From: JAEYLA01 sp035561315
Lineage (GTDB): Bacteria > Bacillota > Clostridia > Christensenellales > CAG-138
Length of the DNA stretch: 8,043 bases
Reading direction: 5' to 3'
Assembly: GCA_035561315.1 (NCBI GenBank)
Contig: DATMXR010000029.1
Span: 1-8,043 of the forward strand
Shown: piece by piece, positions 1-6,134 of the stretch
How positions within the stretch are numbered: position 1 is the first letter of the stretch
How the letters are laid out: each line of letters starts with the position of its first letter
Made by a program: the position numbers and the translations under genes
Notes under the pieces: generated by a model
What the model was told of the DNA's origin: nothing
What the model saw: the letters and a program-made list of their open reading frames with translations, nothing else
Databases searched by the model: none

Positions 1-26
1 ATATCGGATGATTCAAAATGTCAATA

Positions 27-59
27 CCTGATTTTGAAATTTTATACAGAAAAATCAGG
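27..59. repeat. AT-rich inverted repeat (9-bp arms) at the left edge
   Basis: The arms CCTGATTTT (27-35) and AAAATCAGG (51-59) are perfectly complementary around a 15-nt loop. The stem is AT-rich and is not followed at once by a T-run on either strand, so it is a poor match to an intrinsic terminator. It could be the remnant of a terminator for a gene to the left, a protein-binding site, or chance in AT-rich DNA. Only the symmetry is seen; any function is inferred. Confidence 0.35.
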
Positions 60-72
60 CCGAGGATTTTGA

Positions 73-100
73 TTGACTATTTCCCGGAAAGGGATATAGT
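73..100 (+). promoter_or_regulatory. Candidate sigma-A promoter for the exporter operon
   Basis: TTGACT (73-78) matches the -35 consensus at five of six bases. TATAGT (95-100) matches the -10 consensus at five of six, with a 16-nt spacer. Transcription would start near 107 and leave a leader of about 128 nt before the adaptor ATG. No open frame with a credible ribosome binding site lies in that leader. It is the best full-length promoter match upstream of the operon. A second candidate -10 (171-176) is closer to the gene, so which one is used cannot be decided from sequence. Confidence 0.5.
77..99. promoter_or_regulatory. Candidate operator palindrome inside the promoter spacer
   Basis: CTATTTCCC (77-85) and GGGATATAG (91-99) are complementary at eight of nine positions around the 5-nt centre GGAAA. 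The symmetry fills the space between the candidate -35 and -10 hexamers and overlaps both. That is where a repressor, or a DNA-twisting activator of the MerR type, would act. No regulator gene is in the window to pair it with. The symmetry is seen; the operator role is inferred. Confidence 0.4.
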
Positions 101-134
101 AAACAAGAGTATCATACCGCGCTTGATAGAAAAA

Positions 135-176
135 GAACAGCATGTTCATATTCTGTTCAAGATTGCAGTATATAAT
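135..176 (+). promoter_or_regulatory. Second candidate -10 box with repeated TGTTC half-sites upstream
   Basis: A perfect TATAAT lies at 171-176, but its -35 region has no good hexamer; the closest, TTCATA at 145-150, needs a 20-nt spacer. Around and upstream of that region are the half-site GAACA at 135-139 on the opposite strand, and TGTTCA at 143-148 and again at 154-159. The two direct copies are exactly 11 bp apart, so they sit on the same face of the helix. A promoter with a good -10, no -35 and phased direct repeats fits one that depends on an activator. This reading is an inference. Confidence 0.35.
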
Positions 177-234
177 CTGTCCATTGCGGTTACAAGCCGT
201 TAATTGATTTGTACTTATAGGGGAATAACAACAC

Positions 235-1878
235 ATGGAAATGACCAAACCGGGACCGGCACAGGAAGAAAACGTCACCAAGGTTCGCAAAGCAAAAAAG
301 CGCGGCGGCGGGGGGGCAGGCAACAAAAAACGGGTGAGGCGCTGGATCATACTCGGCGTGATCGTGGTTGTGATCGCGGTGGTGTTTTACACCTGCTCGC
401 AGGCTGGCAAGCAGGCGCAGAACATACTCGCGCAGTCGGATACCCTTGTGCTTTCCTATCAGGATTTTGAAAATTCCGTCAGCGCCACAGGGACGGTGGA
501 GAGCGCGAAAAGCGATTATGTCTACTCCACGCAGAGCTACCCCGTGCAGACCCTGCATGTGAAGGTCGGCGACGCGGTGAACGAGGGCGACATTCTGGCG
601 GAACTCGACAGCAGCATGCTCCAGGACCAGATAGAGGCGAAGGAGGTCGCCACCGGCATTTCCGCCGAAGCCGCCGCCCAGCAGGTAAAGACCGCGCGGG
701 ACAGTTACAATTCCGCCAGGGAAGCGCTGGACGAAGGGCTCAACGCCTCCATCATCAGCGCCGAAAACGCCGTGCAGGTCGCCTATGACAACTGGCAGAA
801 AGCGATACGCACCTATAACAATTTCAGAGGTACGGATTTGGATGATGCGCTTGAACAGGCGGAAGATGCCGTTGATAGAGCGCAAGATGAATACGACGAT
901 GCAACAAGAGTGGCTTCAGAGTCAGGTTTGCCTGCAGATATAGAAAAAAGGGTTGCGGCGCAGGCGGCGCTGGCGCAGGCGGAAAACACGCTCAGGTCCG
1001 TTCAGGCACAGTACGATTCATACGACGAGACGCTGACGGAATACCGCTATGCGGTGGATTACGCCCACAAGGCCTACGTCACCGCGCAGGAACAGCTGGA
1101 GGCCGCGAGATTCGGCGCGAACACGCAGCTGCAGGGCAGCAGAAACACCCTGAGCAGCGCGGAGATCAACGCCAATATGGACAGCGCCACGCTGTCCCTG
1201 GCACAGATGCAGGAGGACCTGGAGGAAACCAGGATCAAGGCGCCCGCCGCGGGCACCGTGACCGCCGTGTACGCGGAAGTCGGCGCTTCGGGCGCGGGGC
1301 TGCTGTTTGTGATAGAGGATACCGGCAACCTTGTGGTGGAAACCTCCGTAAAGGGCTACGACGTGGGGGCCGTCAAGGTCAATATGCCCGTCGCCATCAA
1401 ATCCGACGCCACGGGAGACGAGGTGTTCGACGGGCGCATCACAAGCATCGCGCCCACCTCCAACAAAAACGCGCGGGGCGAAACGGATACCACCGGCGAC
1501 GTGCTCTTTGCCACGGAGGTGGAGGTGCTTTCTAAAGACACCGGCCTCCGCATCGGCATGAGCGTGCGCCTCAACTATATTCTCGCGCGGCAGCCGGGGG
1601 CAATGCTTGTGCCCTATGACGCCATCTATGAAAACGCGAACGGCGAAAGCTGCGTGCTCCTTGCCGAGCAGCAGCCGGACGGCAGGTATAAGCTCAGGGA
1701 AACGAAAGTAGCGCAGGGGCAGGAAAACGATATCGACGTCGTCGTCACGGGCGACGAAATCGCTCCCGGCGTCATGGTCGTGACCATGCCGGACAAATAT
1801 ATGGAAAAGCTCGGCCAGGAATTGGCCCTGGTGGATTTTGCCGCCATCCCGGGGTTTAACGCGGCGGTAGGCGGCTGA
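235..1878 (+). CDS. Membrane-fusion (adaptor) subunit of an ABC exporter, HlyD/MacA/YknX-like
   Basis: This 547-residue protein should bridge the MacB-like transporter encoded downstream to the cell-surface side of the membrane. Residues 1-36 are a basic, glycine-containing cytoplasmic tail. Residues 37-53 are a single membrane span. The first lipoyl/biotinyl-like half (about 84-128) carries V-K-V-G-D-A-V-N-E-G-D. A long Ala/Gln/Glu-rich coiled-coil hairpin follows to about 330. The second lipoyl half begins at T-R-I-K-A-P-A-A-G-T-V (around K335), then a beta-barrel and a membrane-proximal domain with L-V-P-Y-D-A-I-Y. This is the domain order of MacA and of Bacillus YknX. The start is supported by AGGGGA at 219-224, 10 nt before the ATG. 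C54 is not in a convincing lipobox. The protein is longer than MacA or YknX (about 370-380 residues), mainly in the hairpin. Codons at 811-960 differ from the rest, and a run of seven G lies at 310-316. The family is clear; the substrate is unknown. Confidence 0.93.
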   Translation: MEMTKPGPAQEENVTKVRKAKKRGGGGAGNKKRVRRWIILGVIVVVIAVVFYTCSQAGKQAQNILAQSDTLVLSYQDFENSVSATGTVESAKSDYVYSTQSYPVQTLHVKVGDAVNEGDILAELDSSMLQDQIEAKEVATGISAEAAAQQVKTARDSYNSAREALDEGLNASIISAENAVQVAYDNWQKAIRTYNNFRGTDLDDALEQAEDAVDRAQDEYDDATRVASESGLPADIEKRVAAQAALAQAENTLRSVQAQYDSYDETLTEYRYAVDYAHKAYVTAQEQLEAARFGANTQLQGSRNTLSSAEINANMDSATLSLAQMQEDLEETRIKAPAAGTVTAVYAEVGASGAGLLFVIEDTGNLVVETSVKGYDVGAVKVNMPVAIKSDATGDEVFDGRITSIAPTSNKNARGETDTTGDVLFATEVEVLSKDTGLRIGMSVRLNYILARQPGAMLVPYDAIYENANGESCVLLAEQQPDGRYKLRETKVAQGQENDIDVVVTGDEIAPGVMVVTMPDKYMEKLGQELALVDFAAIPGFNAAVGG

Positions 1879-1888
1879 CGGAGGAAGC

Positions 1889-2593
1889 ATGCAAGATACG
1901 ATCATCCGCATGCGGAATATTATCAAGAGGTTCTATATCGGCCAGCCGAACGAGCTTGAGATTTTGCACGGCATCGACCTGACGGTGGGCCGGGGGGAGT
2001 TCGTCTCCATCGTGGGCGTGTCAGGCTCCGGGAAATCCACGCTTATGAACCTGATAGGCGCGCTGGACAGGGCGACCGAGGGCAGCTATGAGCTGGACGG
2101 CACCGTGATCGAGGACGCGAAGGACGTGGAGCTTTCCGCCATCCGCAACAAGAAGGTTGGTTTCGTGTTCCAGAATTTCAACCTCATTCCCAGAACCAAC
2201 GCGCTCAAAAACGTGGAGCTTCCCATGCTGTATGCGGGCATCCCGGCGCGGGAACGCGCCCAAAAGGCGAAGGAGCTTCTCGCCATGGTGGAAATGGACG
2301 ACCGCATGGATCACCAGCCCAACGAGCTTTCCGGCGGCCAGAAGCAGCGCGTCGCGATCGCGCGCGCCATGGCGAACGACCCGGCGATACTCCTTGCGGA
2401 CGAACCGACGGGCGCACTCGATTCCAAGACCGGGCGGCTCGTGATGGACCTGTTCCATACGCTCAATAAACAGCATGGCAAGACGATCGTGCTTATCACG
2501 CACAACCCTTCCCTTGCGAGGGAAACGGGGCGCATGCTCACCATGCGGGACGGCATGCTGTACGATGCGGGCGCGGCGGAGGGCAAGGCATGA
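1889..2593 (+). CDS. ABC transporter ATP-binding protein, MacB/LolD/YknY type
   Basis: This 234-residue cytoplasmic ATPase should power the permease encoded next to it. All the nucleotide-binding motifs are present and intact: Walker A G-V-S-G-S-G-K-S-T (43-51), Q-loop glutamine Q95 in F-V-F-Q-N-F-N-L-I-P, signature L-S-G-G-Q (147-151), Walker B I-L-L-A-D-E-P-T-G-A-L-D with D171 and catalytic E172, and the switch histidine H205. The L-A-D-E-P-T-G-A-L-D stretch and the length of about 230 residues are typical of the MacB/LolD/FtsE group. The start has GGAGG at 1880-1884, 4 nt before the ATG; M8 is a possible but less likely start. The gene begins 10 nt after the adaptor stop and its last bases overlap the permease start, so translation of the two is probably coupled. 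In E. coli MacB the ATPase and permease are fused; here they are separate, as in Bacillus YknY and YknZ. Confidence 0.95.
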   Translation: MQDTIIRMRNIIKRFYIGQPNELEILHGIDLTVGRGEFVSIVGVSGSGKSTLMNLIGALDRATEGSYELDGTVIEDAKDVELSAIRNKKVGFVFQNFNLIPRTNALKNVELPMLYAGIPARERAQKAKELLAMVEMDDRMDHQPNELSGGQKQRVAIARAMANDPAILLADEPTGALDSKTGRLVMDLFHTLNKQHGKTIVLITHNPSLARETGRMLTMRDGMLYDAGAAEGKA

Positions 2594-3864
2594 ATTTAGG
2601 GGAAAACATCCGCATTGCGTTCGAAGGCTTAAAAGCGAACAAGATGCGCGCGCTTTTGACCATGCTCGGCATCATCATAGGCATCGCGTCCGTCATCGGC
2701 ATATTGACTGTTGGGAATTCTTTGAGCGGCGCCATCACGGAGTCCATGGGGTCCCTGGGCGCGACCAACATCTATGTATATCTGCAAAGCAAGGATACCT
2801 CCGCCAGTCAGTTCGGCGGCATGCCCGCACAGCCCGCCATGCCGGACGACGACAGCCGCCTGACCGACGAGATGGTGGAAAATCTGCTGGAGCGCTATCC
2901 GAATGAAATCGCGGGCGTCAGCACGATGGAATCCGCCGGCAGGGGCCGCGCGCAGGACGGCAGGCTGTATGCGAACGTCAGCATATCCGGCGTGAACGAT
3001 TACTATACGGTAGGGAACAACATCGAGATCGTGGCCGGGCGCACAATCACACAGCGGGATATGGACGGCATGAGAAACTCCGCCGTGGTATCCGACAAGC
3101 TCGTGAACAACATGTTCGGGGGCAATCTCCAGGCTGCGCTCGGGGAAGAACTCAAGGTGAACGCGGGCAGCGAAGCCTATACGTTCAATATCGTAGGCGT
3201 TTACAAATACGTGCAGACCGGCATGTCCTTTTCCACCGCCAACGAAAAGGATATTTCCACGGACCTGCTGCTGCCCGTCACGACCGTCAAGCGCATGAAC
3301 AGCTCGCCCGAAGGGTACGATTATCTTGTCGTCACCACGAAAAACACCCAGGATACGGCCGGGTTCGTTTCCCATCTGGAGAGCTTCTTCAACCGCTATT
3401 ATGAAAGGAACGAGAAGTTCCGCACATCGGCCATGAGCATGGAGAACGTGCTCGATCAGGTGGAGAGCGTAATGGGCACGATCAGCGTCGCGCTTTCGGT
3501 CATCGCGGGCATTTCCCTCTTGGTGGGAGGCATCGGCGTGATGAACATCATGCTGGTTTCGGTCACCGAGCGCACGCGGGAGATCGGCACGCGAAAGGCG
3601 CTGGGGGCCACAAACGGGAACATCCGCGTCCAGTTCGTGGTGGAAAGCACGATCGTCTGCATGATCGGCGGGGCGATCGGCGTGGTGCTGGGCGGCATAC
3701 TGGGGTATTTCGGAAGTTCGCTCATCGGGGCCGCGGCGGTGCCGGACGTGCAGTCCATACTGATCGCGGTCGGGTTCTCCATGGGGATCGGCGTGTTCTT
3801 CGGCTATTACCCCGCCAACAAGGCGGCGCGGCTCGACCCCATCGAGGCGCTGCGGTACGAATAG
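2590..3864 (+). CDS. ABC transporter permease with MacB core domain and FtsX fold
   Basis: This 424-residue membrane protein is the transmembrane half of the exporter. The first span (about 18-40) follows a short amphipathic start. A large extracytoplasmic domain runs from about 45 to 293 (MacB_PCD-like). The FtsX module then has spans near 297-325, 350-376 and 387-407. Between the second and third spans lies T-E-R-T-R-E-I-G-T-R-K-A-L-G-A, the conserved cytoplasmic stretch that contacts the ATPase in MacB-type systems. The C-terminus ends in P-A-N-K-A-A-R-L-D-P-I-E-A-L-R-Y-E, also a family hallmark. The ATG shares four bases with the end of the ATPase gene and has GGAGGG at 2578-2583, 6 nt away. 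Length and topology match YknZ and the permease part of MacB. The extracytoplasmic domain has a Met/Pro/Asp-rich insert around residues 75-95. MacB-type proteins act by mechanotransmission and export toxins, peptides or antibiotics; the cargo here is not predictable. Confidence 0.95.
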   Translation: MNLGENIRIAFEGLKANKMRALLTMLGIIIGIASVIGILTVGNSLSGAITESMGSLGATNIYVYLQSKDTSASQFGGMPAQPAMPDDDSRLTDEMVENLLERYPNEIAGVSTMESAGRGRAQDGRLYANVSISGVNDYYTVGNNIEIVAGRTITQRDMDGMRNSAVVSDKLVNNMFGGNLQAALGEELKVNAGSEAYTFNIVGVYKYVQTGMSFSTANEKDISTDLLLPVTTVKRMNSSPEGYDYLVVTTKNTQDTAGFVSHLESFFNRYYERNEKFRTSAMSMENVLDQVESVMGTISVALSVIAGISLLVGGIGVMNIMLVSVTERTREIGTRKALGATNGNIRVQFVVESTIVCMIGGAIGVVLGGILGYFGSSLIGAAAVPDVQSILIAVGFSMGIGVFFGYYPANKAARLDPIEALRYE

Positions 3865-3884
3865 CCTTTCTATCGCGCAAACCC

Positions 3885-3913
3885 TGTACAAGCGCGCCGT
3901 CCGACGCTATACT
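3885..3913 (+). promoter_or_regulatory. Candidate promoter for the desulfurase-TtcA operon
   Basis: TGTACA (3885-3890, four of six bases) and TATACT (3908-3913, five of six) are separated by the ideal 17 nt. The start point would fall near 3920, just before the hairpin at 3924-3954, so the transcript would begin with that stem-loop. The -35 is weak. The alternative is read-through from the exporter operon. Confidence 0.4.
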
Positions 3914-3923
3914 ATTGTTAAAA

Positions 3924-3954
3924 GCCCCGCCGCAATTTGATTTTGCGGCGGGGC
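3924..3954. terminator. Perfect GC-rich hairpin: likely terminator of the exporter operon or leader stem-loop
   Basis: GCCCCGCCGCAA (3924-3935) pairs perfectly with TTGCGGCGGGGC (3943-3954) across a 7-nt loop. TTAAA (3918-3922) and TTTAA (3957-3961) could extend the stem past a small bulge. On the plus strand the tail is only C-G-T-T-T-A, a weak U-tract. On the minus strand the stem is followed by TTTTAA. It lies 59 nt past the permease stop, the right place for a terminator, but also right after a candidate start site and directly before the desulfurase ribosome binding site. Termination is the first reading; control of the downstream gene is possible. Confidence 0.6.
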
Positions 3955-3980
3955 CGTTTAAGGAGAAGGCGCGTTTCTTT

Positions 3981-5108
3981 ATGACGTATCTTGATTATGC
4001 CGCCAACACCCCCGTGCGGGAGGAGGTGCTTTCCGCCTTTTGCGAGGCGGCCAGAGCCTACCCCGCAAATCCCAATTCCCCGCACGGACCCGGGAAGCAG
4101 GCGGCGGCGCGGCTAATAAAAAGCACAACGCATATACTGGAGCTTCTGAACCTGCCCGGCTGGGAGCTTATCTACACCTCGGGCGCCACGGAGTCGAACA
4201 ACCTCGCAATCAAGGGCATCGCGCAGCATTGCAGGGGACGGGGCAAGCACATCGTCACCACGTTTTTGGAGCATTCCTCCGTCCACGGGGCGGCGGGCGC
4301 GCTGCAGGCCGCGGGCTATGAGGTGGACTATGTAAACCTCCTGCCGGACGGAAAAATAGACATGGCGCATCTTGCTGCCCTCCTTCGCCCGGATACCGTG
4401 CTGTTTTCCTGCTGCTACGCGGACGGCGAGCTTGGCGTCATACAAAATATCGATACGATCGGCGGCTTTTTAAAGGAGCGCCATCCCAACACGGCGTTCC
4501 ATGTGGACGCCACGCAGGCGGTGGGGAAGATCCCCGTTTCCTTATCGCGGGCGGACCTCATCAGCTTTGCGCCGCACAAGTTCTACGGCCTAAACGGCGT
4601 CGGCGCGCTGATAAAAAGGCCGGACCTGCTGCTGGAGCCGCAGATGCACGGCGGGCGCAGCACAACTGCTTACCGCAGCGGCTCGCCCGCGCTCGCGCTG
4701 ATCGTCTCCATGGAGGAGGCGCTTAGATTTGCCCTTGCGGAGCTGGAGCAAAACCTGGAGCGGGCGCGCGCCCAGAACGCACGCCTGCGCGCGCACCTGA
4801 AGCAATACCCGGACGTCTTAATCAACAGTCCCGTGGACGCGCTGCCCTTTCTCCTGAACATGAGCGTACCGGGGCGGGACGCCGTATTATTCCTGGAAGC
4901 GCTGGAGCAAAGAGGCTTTACGCTTTCCGGCAAATCCGCCTGCACCGCGCCAAAGGCGGTCTCACGGCCCGTGTTCGCGCTCACGAAGGACCGCAGGCTT
5001 GCGCTTTCCACGCTGCGGGTGAGTCTCGGCCGCTGGACGACGGAAGAGGATATCGGGGCGTTCCTTGCGGCGTTTGACGCCTGCTATCGGGAGATCGGGA
5101 GGAAGTAA
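3981..5108 (+). CDS. Cysteine desulfurase-family PLP enzyme (NifS/IscS-like, class V aminotransferase)
   Basis: This 375-residue enzyme of the cytoplasm should convert L-cysteine to alanine and hold the sulfur as a persulfide on a cysteine for delivery to a partner. It shows the fold's markers in order: A-T-E-S-N-N-L-A-I-K-G near the PLP phosphate site, H98 in E-H-S-S, D176 and Q179 in H-V-D-A-T-Q-A-V-G-K, the PLP lysine K200 in A-P-H-K-F-Y-G, the persulfide cysteine C321 in S-G-K-S-A-C-T, and R346 in L-R-V-S-L-G-R. The spacing from C321 to the arginine motif is like IscS rather than SufS. Two family motifs diverge: the usual N-N-E-x-G is D148-G-E-L-G152, and the usual G-G-G-Q/H-E-x-G-x-R is H-G-G-R-S-T-T-A-Y-R. 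The ATG at 3981 fits the conserved start Y-L-D-Y-A-A-N-T-P; AAGGAG (3960-3965) is 15 nt away and AGAAGG 11 nt. Its stop overlaps the next ATG by one base, implying a joint role with the TtcA-like protein. Confidence 0.88.
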   Translation: MTYLDYAANTPVREEVLSAFCEAARAYPANPNSPHGPGKQAAARLIKSTTHILELLNLPGWELIYTSGATESNNLAIKGIAQHCRGRGKHIVTTFLEHSSVHGAAGALQAAGYEVDYVNLLPDGKIDMAHLAALLRPDTVLFSCCYADGELGVIQNIDTIGGFLKERHPNTAFHVDATQAVGKIPVSLSRADLISFAPHKFYGLNGVGALIKRPDLLLEPQMHGGRSTTAYRSGSPALALIVSMEEALRFALAELEQNLERARAQNARLRAHLKQYPDVLINSPVDALPFLLNMSVPGRDAVLFLEALEQRGFTLSGKSACTAPKAVSRPVFALTKDRRLALSTLRVSLGRWTTEEDIGAFLAAFDACYREIGRK

Positions 5109-5962
5109 TGGACAGGCTGCAGGAAATCGAACGGAGCATCATCAAAAAGTTCCGCAAGGAGATCTGGCGCAATTTCGCGTTTGCCGCGGGCCGGTATGAG
5201 CTGATACAGGAAAACGATAAAATCGCCGTGTGCATTTCCGGGGGCAAGGATTCGATGCTGATGGCGAAATGCATGCAGGAGATCCAGCGCCACGGCCGCG
5301 TGCCGTTCGAACTTGAATTTCTTGTGATGGACCCCGGCTACAACAGGGAGAACCGGCGGCGCGTGGAGGACAACGCCGCGATTTTGGGGCTTCCCGTACG
5401 TATATTTGAAACGGATATATTCGACATCGTGGCGGATGAAGAAAAATCTCCCTGTTACCTTTGCGCAAGGATGCGGCGCGGCGCGCTTTACAGCCGCGCG
5501 GAGGCTCTGGGCTGCAACAAGATCGCGCTCGGCCACCATTTTGACGACGTCATAGAGACCATACTCATGAGCATACTCTACGGCGGGCAGGTCCGCACCA
5601 TGATGCCCAAGCTCCACAGCACGAACTACCCCAAAATGCAGCTGATACGCCCCATGTACCTTGTGAAGGAGGAGGATATCCGCCGCTGGTGCAGGTACAA
5701 CGAGCTGCAGTTTATCCAGTGCGCCTGCCGGTTTACGGAAAACTGCGTGCTGGGGGACAACGGCGGCGGCGGAAAGCGCCAGGAGATGAAGGAACTCATC
5801 AGATCCTTCCGAAAAATCAACCCCAAGATCGAGCAGAACATATTCGCGAGCGTGGAAAACATCAACCTTGCCACCGTCATCAGCTACCGGGATGAATACG
5901 GCGTCCACAGCTTTCTGGACGGTTACGACGCCCGCGCGGGCGGGGGGGACATAGACTACTAG
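5108..5962 (+). CDS. ttcA: TtcA-family PP-loop protein, probable tRNA thiolation enzyme
   Basis: This 284-residue protein is built like TtcA, which makes 2-thiocytidine at tRNA position 32 by adenylating the base and adding sulfur with help of an iron-sulfur cluster. The PP-loop S-G-G-K-D-S (44-49) binds ATP. C116 and C119 in C-Y-L-C-A-R-M-R-R-G match the first TtcA cysteine pair. L-G-H-H-F-D-D-V-I-E-T (141-151) followed by Y-G-G and M-P-K-L, then I-R-P-M-Y, are further TtcA signatures. The usual second pair C-x-x-C is replaced by C205-A-C207 with C213 nearby; one of these probably supplies the third cluster ligand. Length is slightly below E. coli TtcA (about 311). The start has GGGAGG at 5097-5102, 5 nt away, and overlaps the desulfurase stop. 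That gene is the natural sulfur source. The tail is Gly/Asp-rich and contains seven G in a row (5942-5948). The symbol marks the family; the modified base could differ, since s2C32 is known mainly from proteobacteria. Confidence 0.85.
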   Translation: MDRLQEIERSIIKKFRKEIWRNFAFAAGRYELIQENDKIAVCISGGKDSMLMAKCMQEIQRHGRVPFELEFLVMDPGYNRENRRRVEDNAAILGLPVRIFETDIFDIVADEEKSPCYLCARMRRGALYSRAEALGCNKIALGHHFDDVIETILMSILYGGQVRTMMPKLHSTNYPKMQLIRPMYLVKEEDIRRWCRYNELQFIQCACRFTENCVLGDNGGGGKRQEMKELIRSFRKINPKIEQNIFASVENINLATVISYRDEYGVHSFLDGYDARAGGGDIDY

Positions 5963-6078
5963 CCGCAGCATTCACTTAAATGCGCCTGTGAGCGTATATA
6001 TATGGTACCGGCTGATGTTTATACGGGTATGACATGGGCAGGAATTCAATAATTATTCACGCAAAATCGTTCCTGAGA

Positions 6079-6087
6079 TGATATAAT
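6079..6087 (+). promoter_or_regulatory. Extended -10 promoter for the wall hydrolase gene
   Basis: T-G-A-TATAAT at 6079-6087 is a perfect extended -10 element (TGn plus TATAAT), which can work without a good -35. The -35 zone (about 6056-6064) has no clear hexamer, which agrees with that. A 10-bp palindrome AATAATTATT (6048-6057) sits at the edge of the -35 zone and may be a regulator site or chance. The start point would be near 6094, leaving about 41 nt of leader before the ATG at 6135. The spacer 5963-6134 shows no gene and no convincing terminator for the preceding operon. Confidence 0.6.
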
Positions 6088-6134
6088 ACCCATAAGTACC
6101 GCGCTTTCTTTTGCGCGAAGAATCGGAAGGTTAC

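Noticed and set aside
135..147. LexA (SOS) box of the Bacillus type
   Set aside because: GAAC and GTTC are present but separated by five bases rather than four, and no damage-response gene follows.
18..203. 61-codon open frame in the leader
   Set aside because: It has no ribosome binding site before the ATG, is AT-rich with no recognisable motif, runs through the best promoter and repeat motifs, and an in-frame TGA at 9-11 shows it is not the end of a longer gene.
394..399. Lipoprotein attachment at C54 of the adaptor
   Set aside because: The residues before it (F-Y-T) do not fit the L-A/S-G/A-C lipobox, and the preceding span reads as a normal membrane anchor.
2629..3891. Long minus-strand open frame opposite the permease (also 1018-1926 and 190-885 opposite the adaptor, and 5084-5971 opposite the TtcA-like gene)
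   Set aside because: These are antisense shadows of GC-rich genes: His/Arg/Val-rich, without family motifs or ribosome binding sites, and covered by clear plus-strand genes.
3915..3980. TTG start adding 22 residues to the desulfurase
   Set aside because: The extension is encoded by the GC-rich hairpin, has no ribosome binding site, and the conserved family start falls right after the ATG at 3981.
5971..6000. TTCACT plus TATATA as a further promoter
   Set aside because: Both hexamers are weak, and the perfect extended -10 at 6079-6087 explains hydrolase expression better.
6002..6052. 16-codon open frame in the spacer before the hydrolase
   Set aside because: No ribosome binding site, no promoter support beyond a weak TATATA, and it ends upstream of the strong extended -10.
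6111..6134. TTG start adding 8 residues to the wall hydrolase
   Set aside because: GGAAGG is correctly placed for the ATG at 6135, and no binding site precedes the TTG, which is only about 17 nt from the predicted transcript start.
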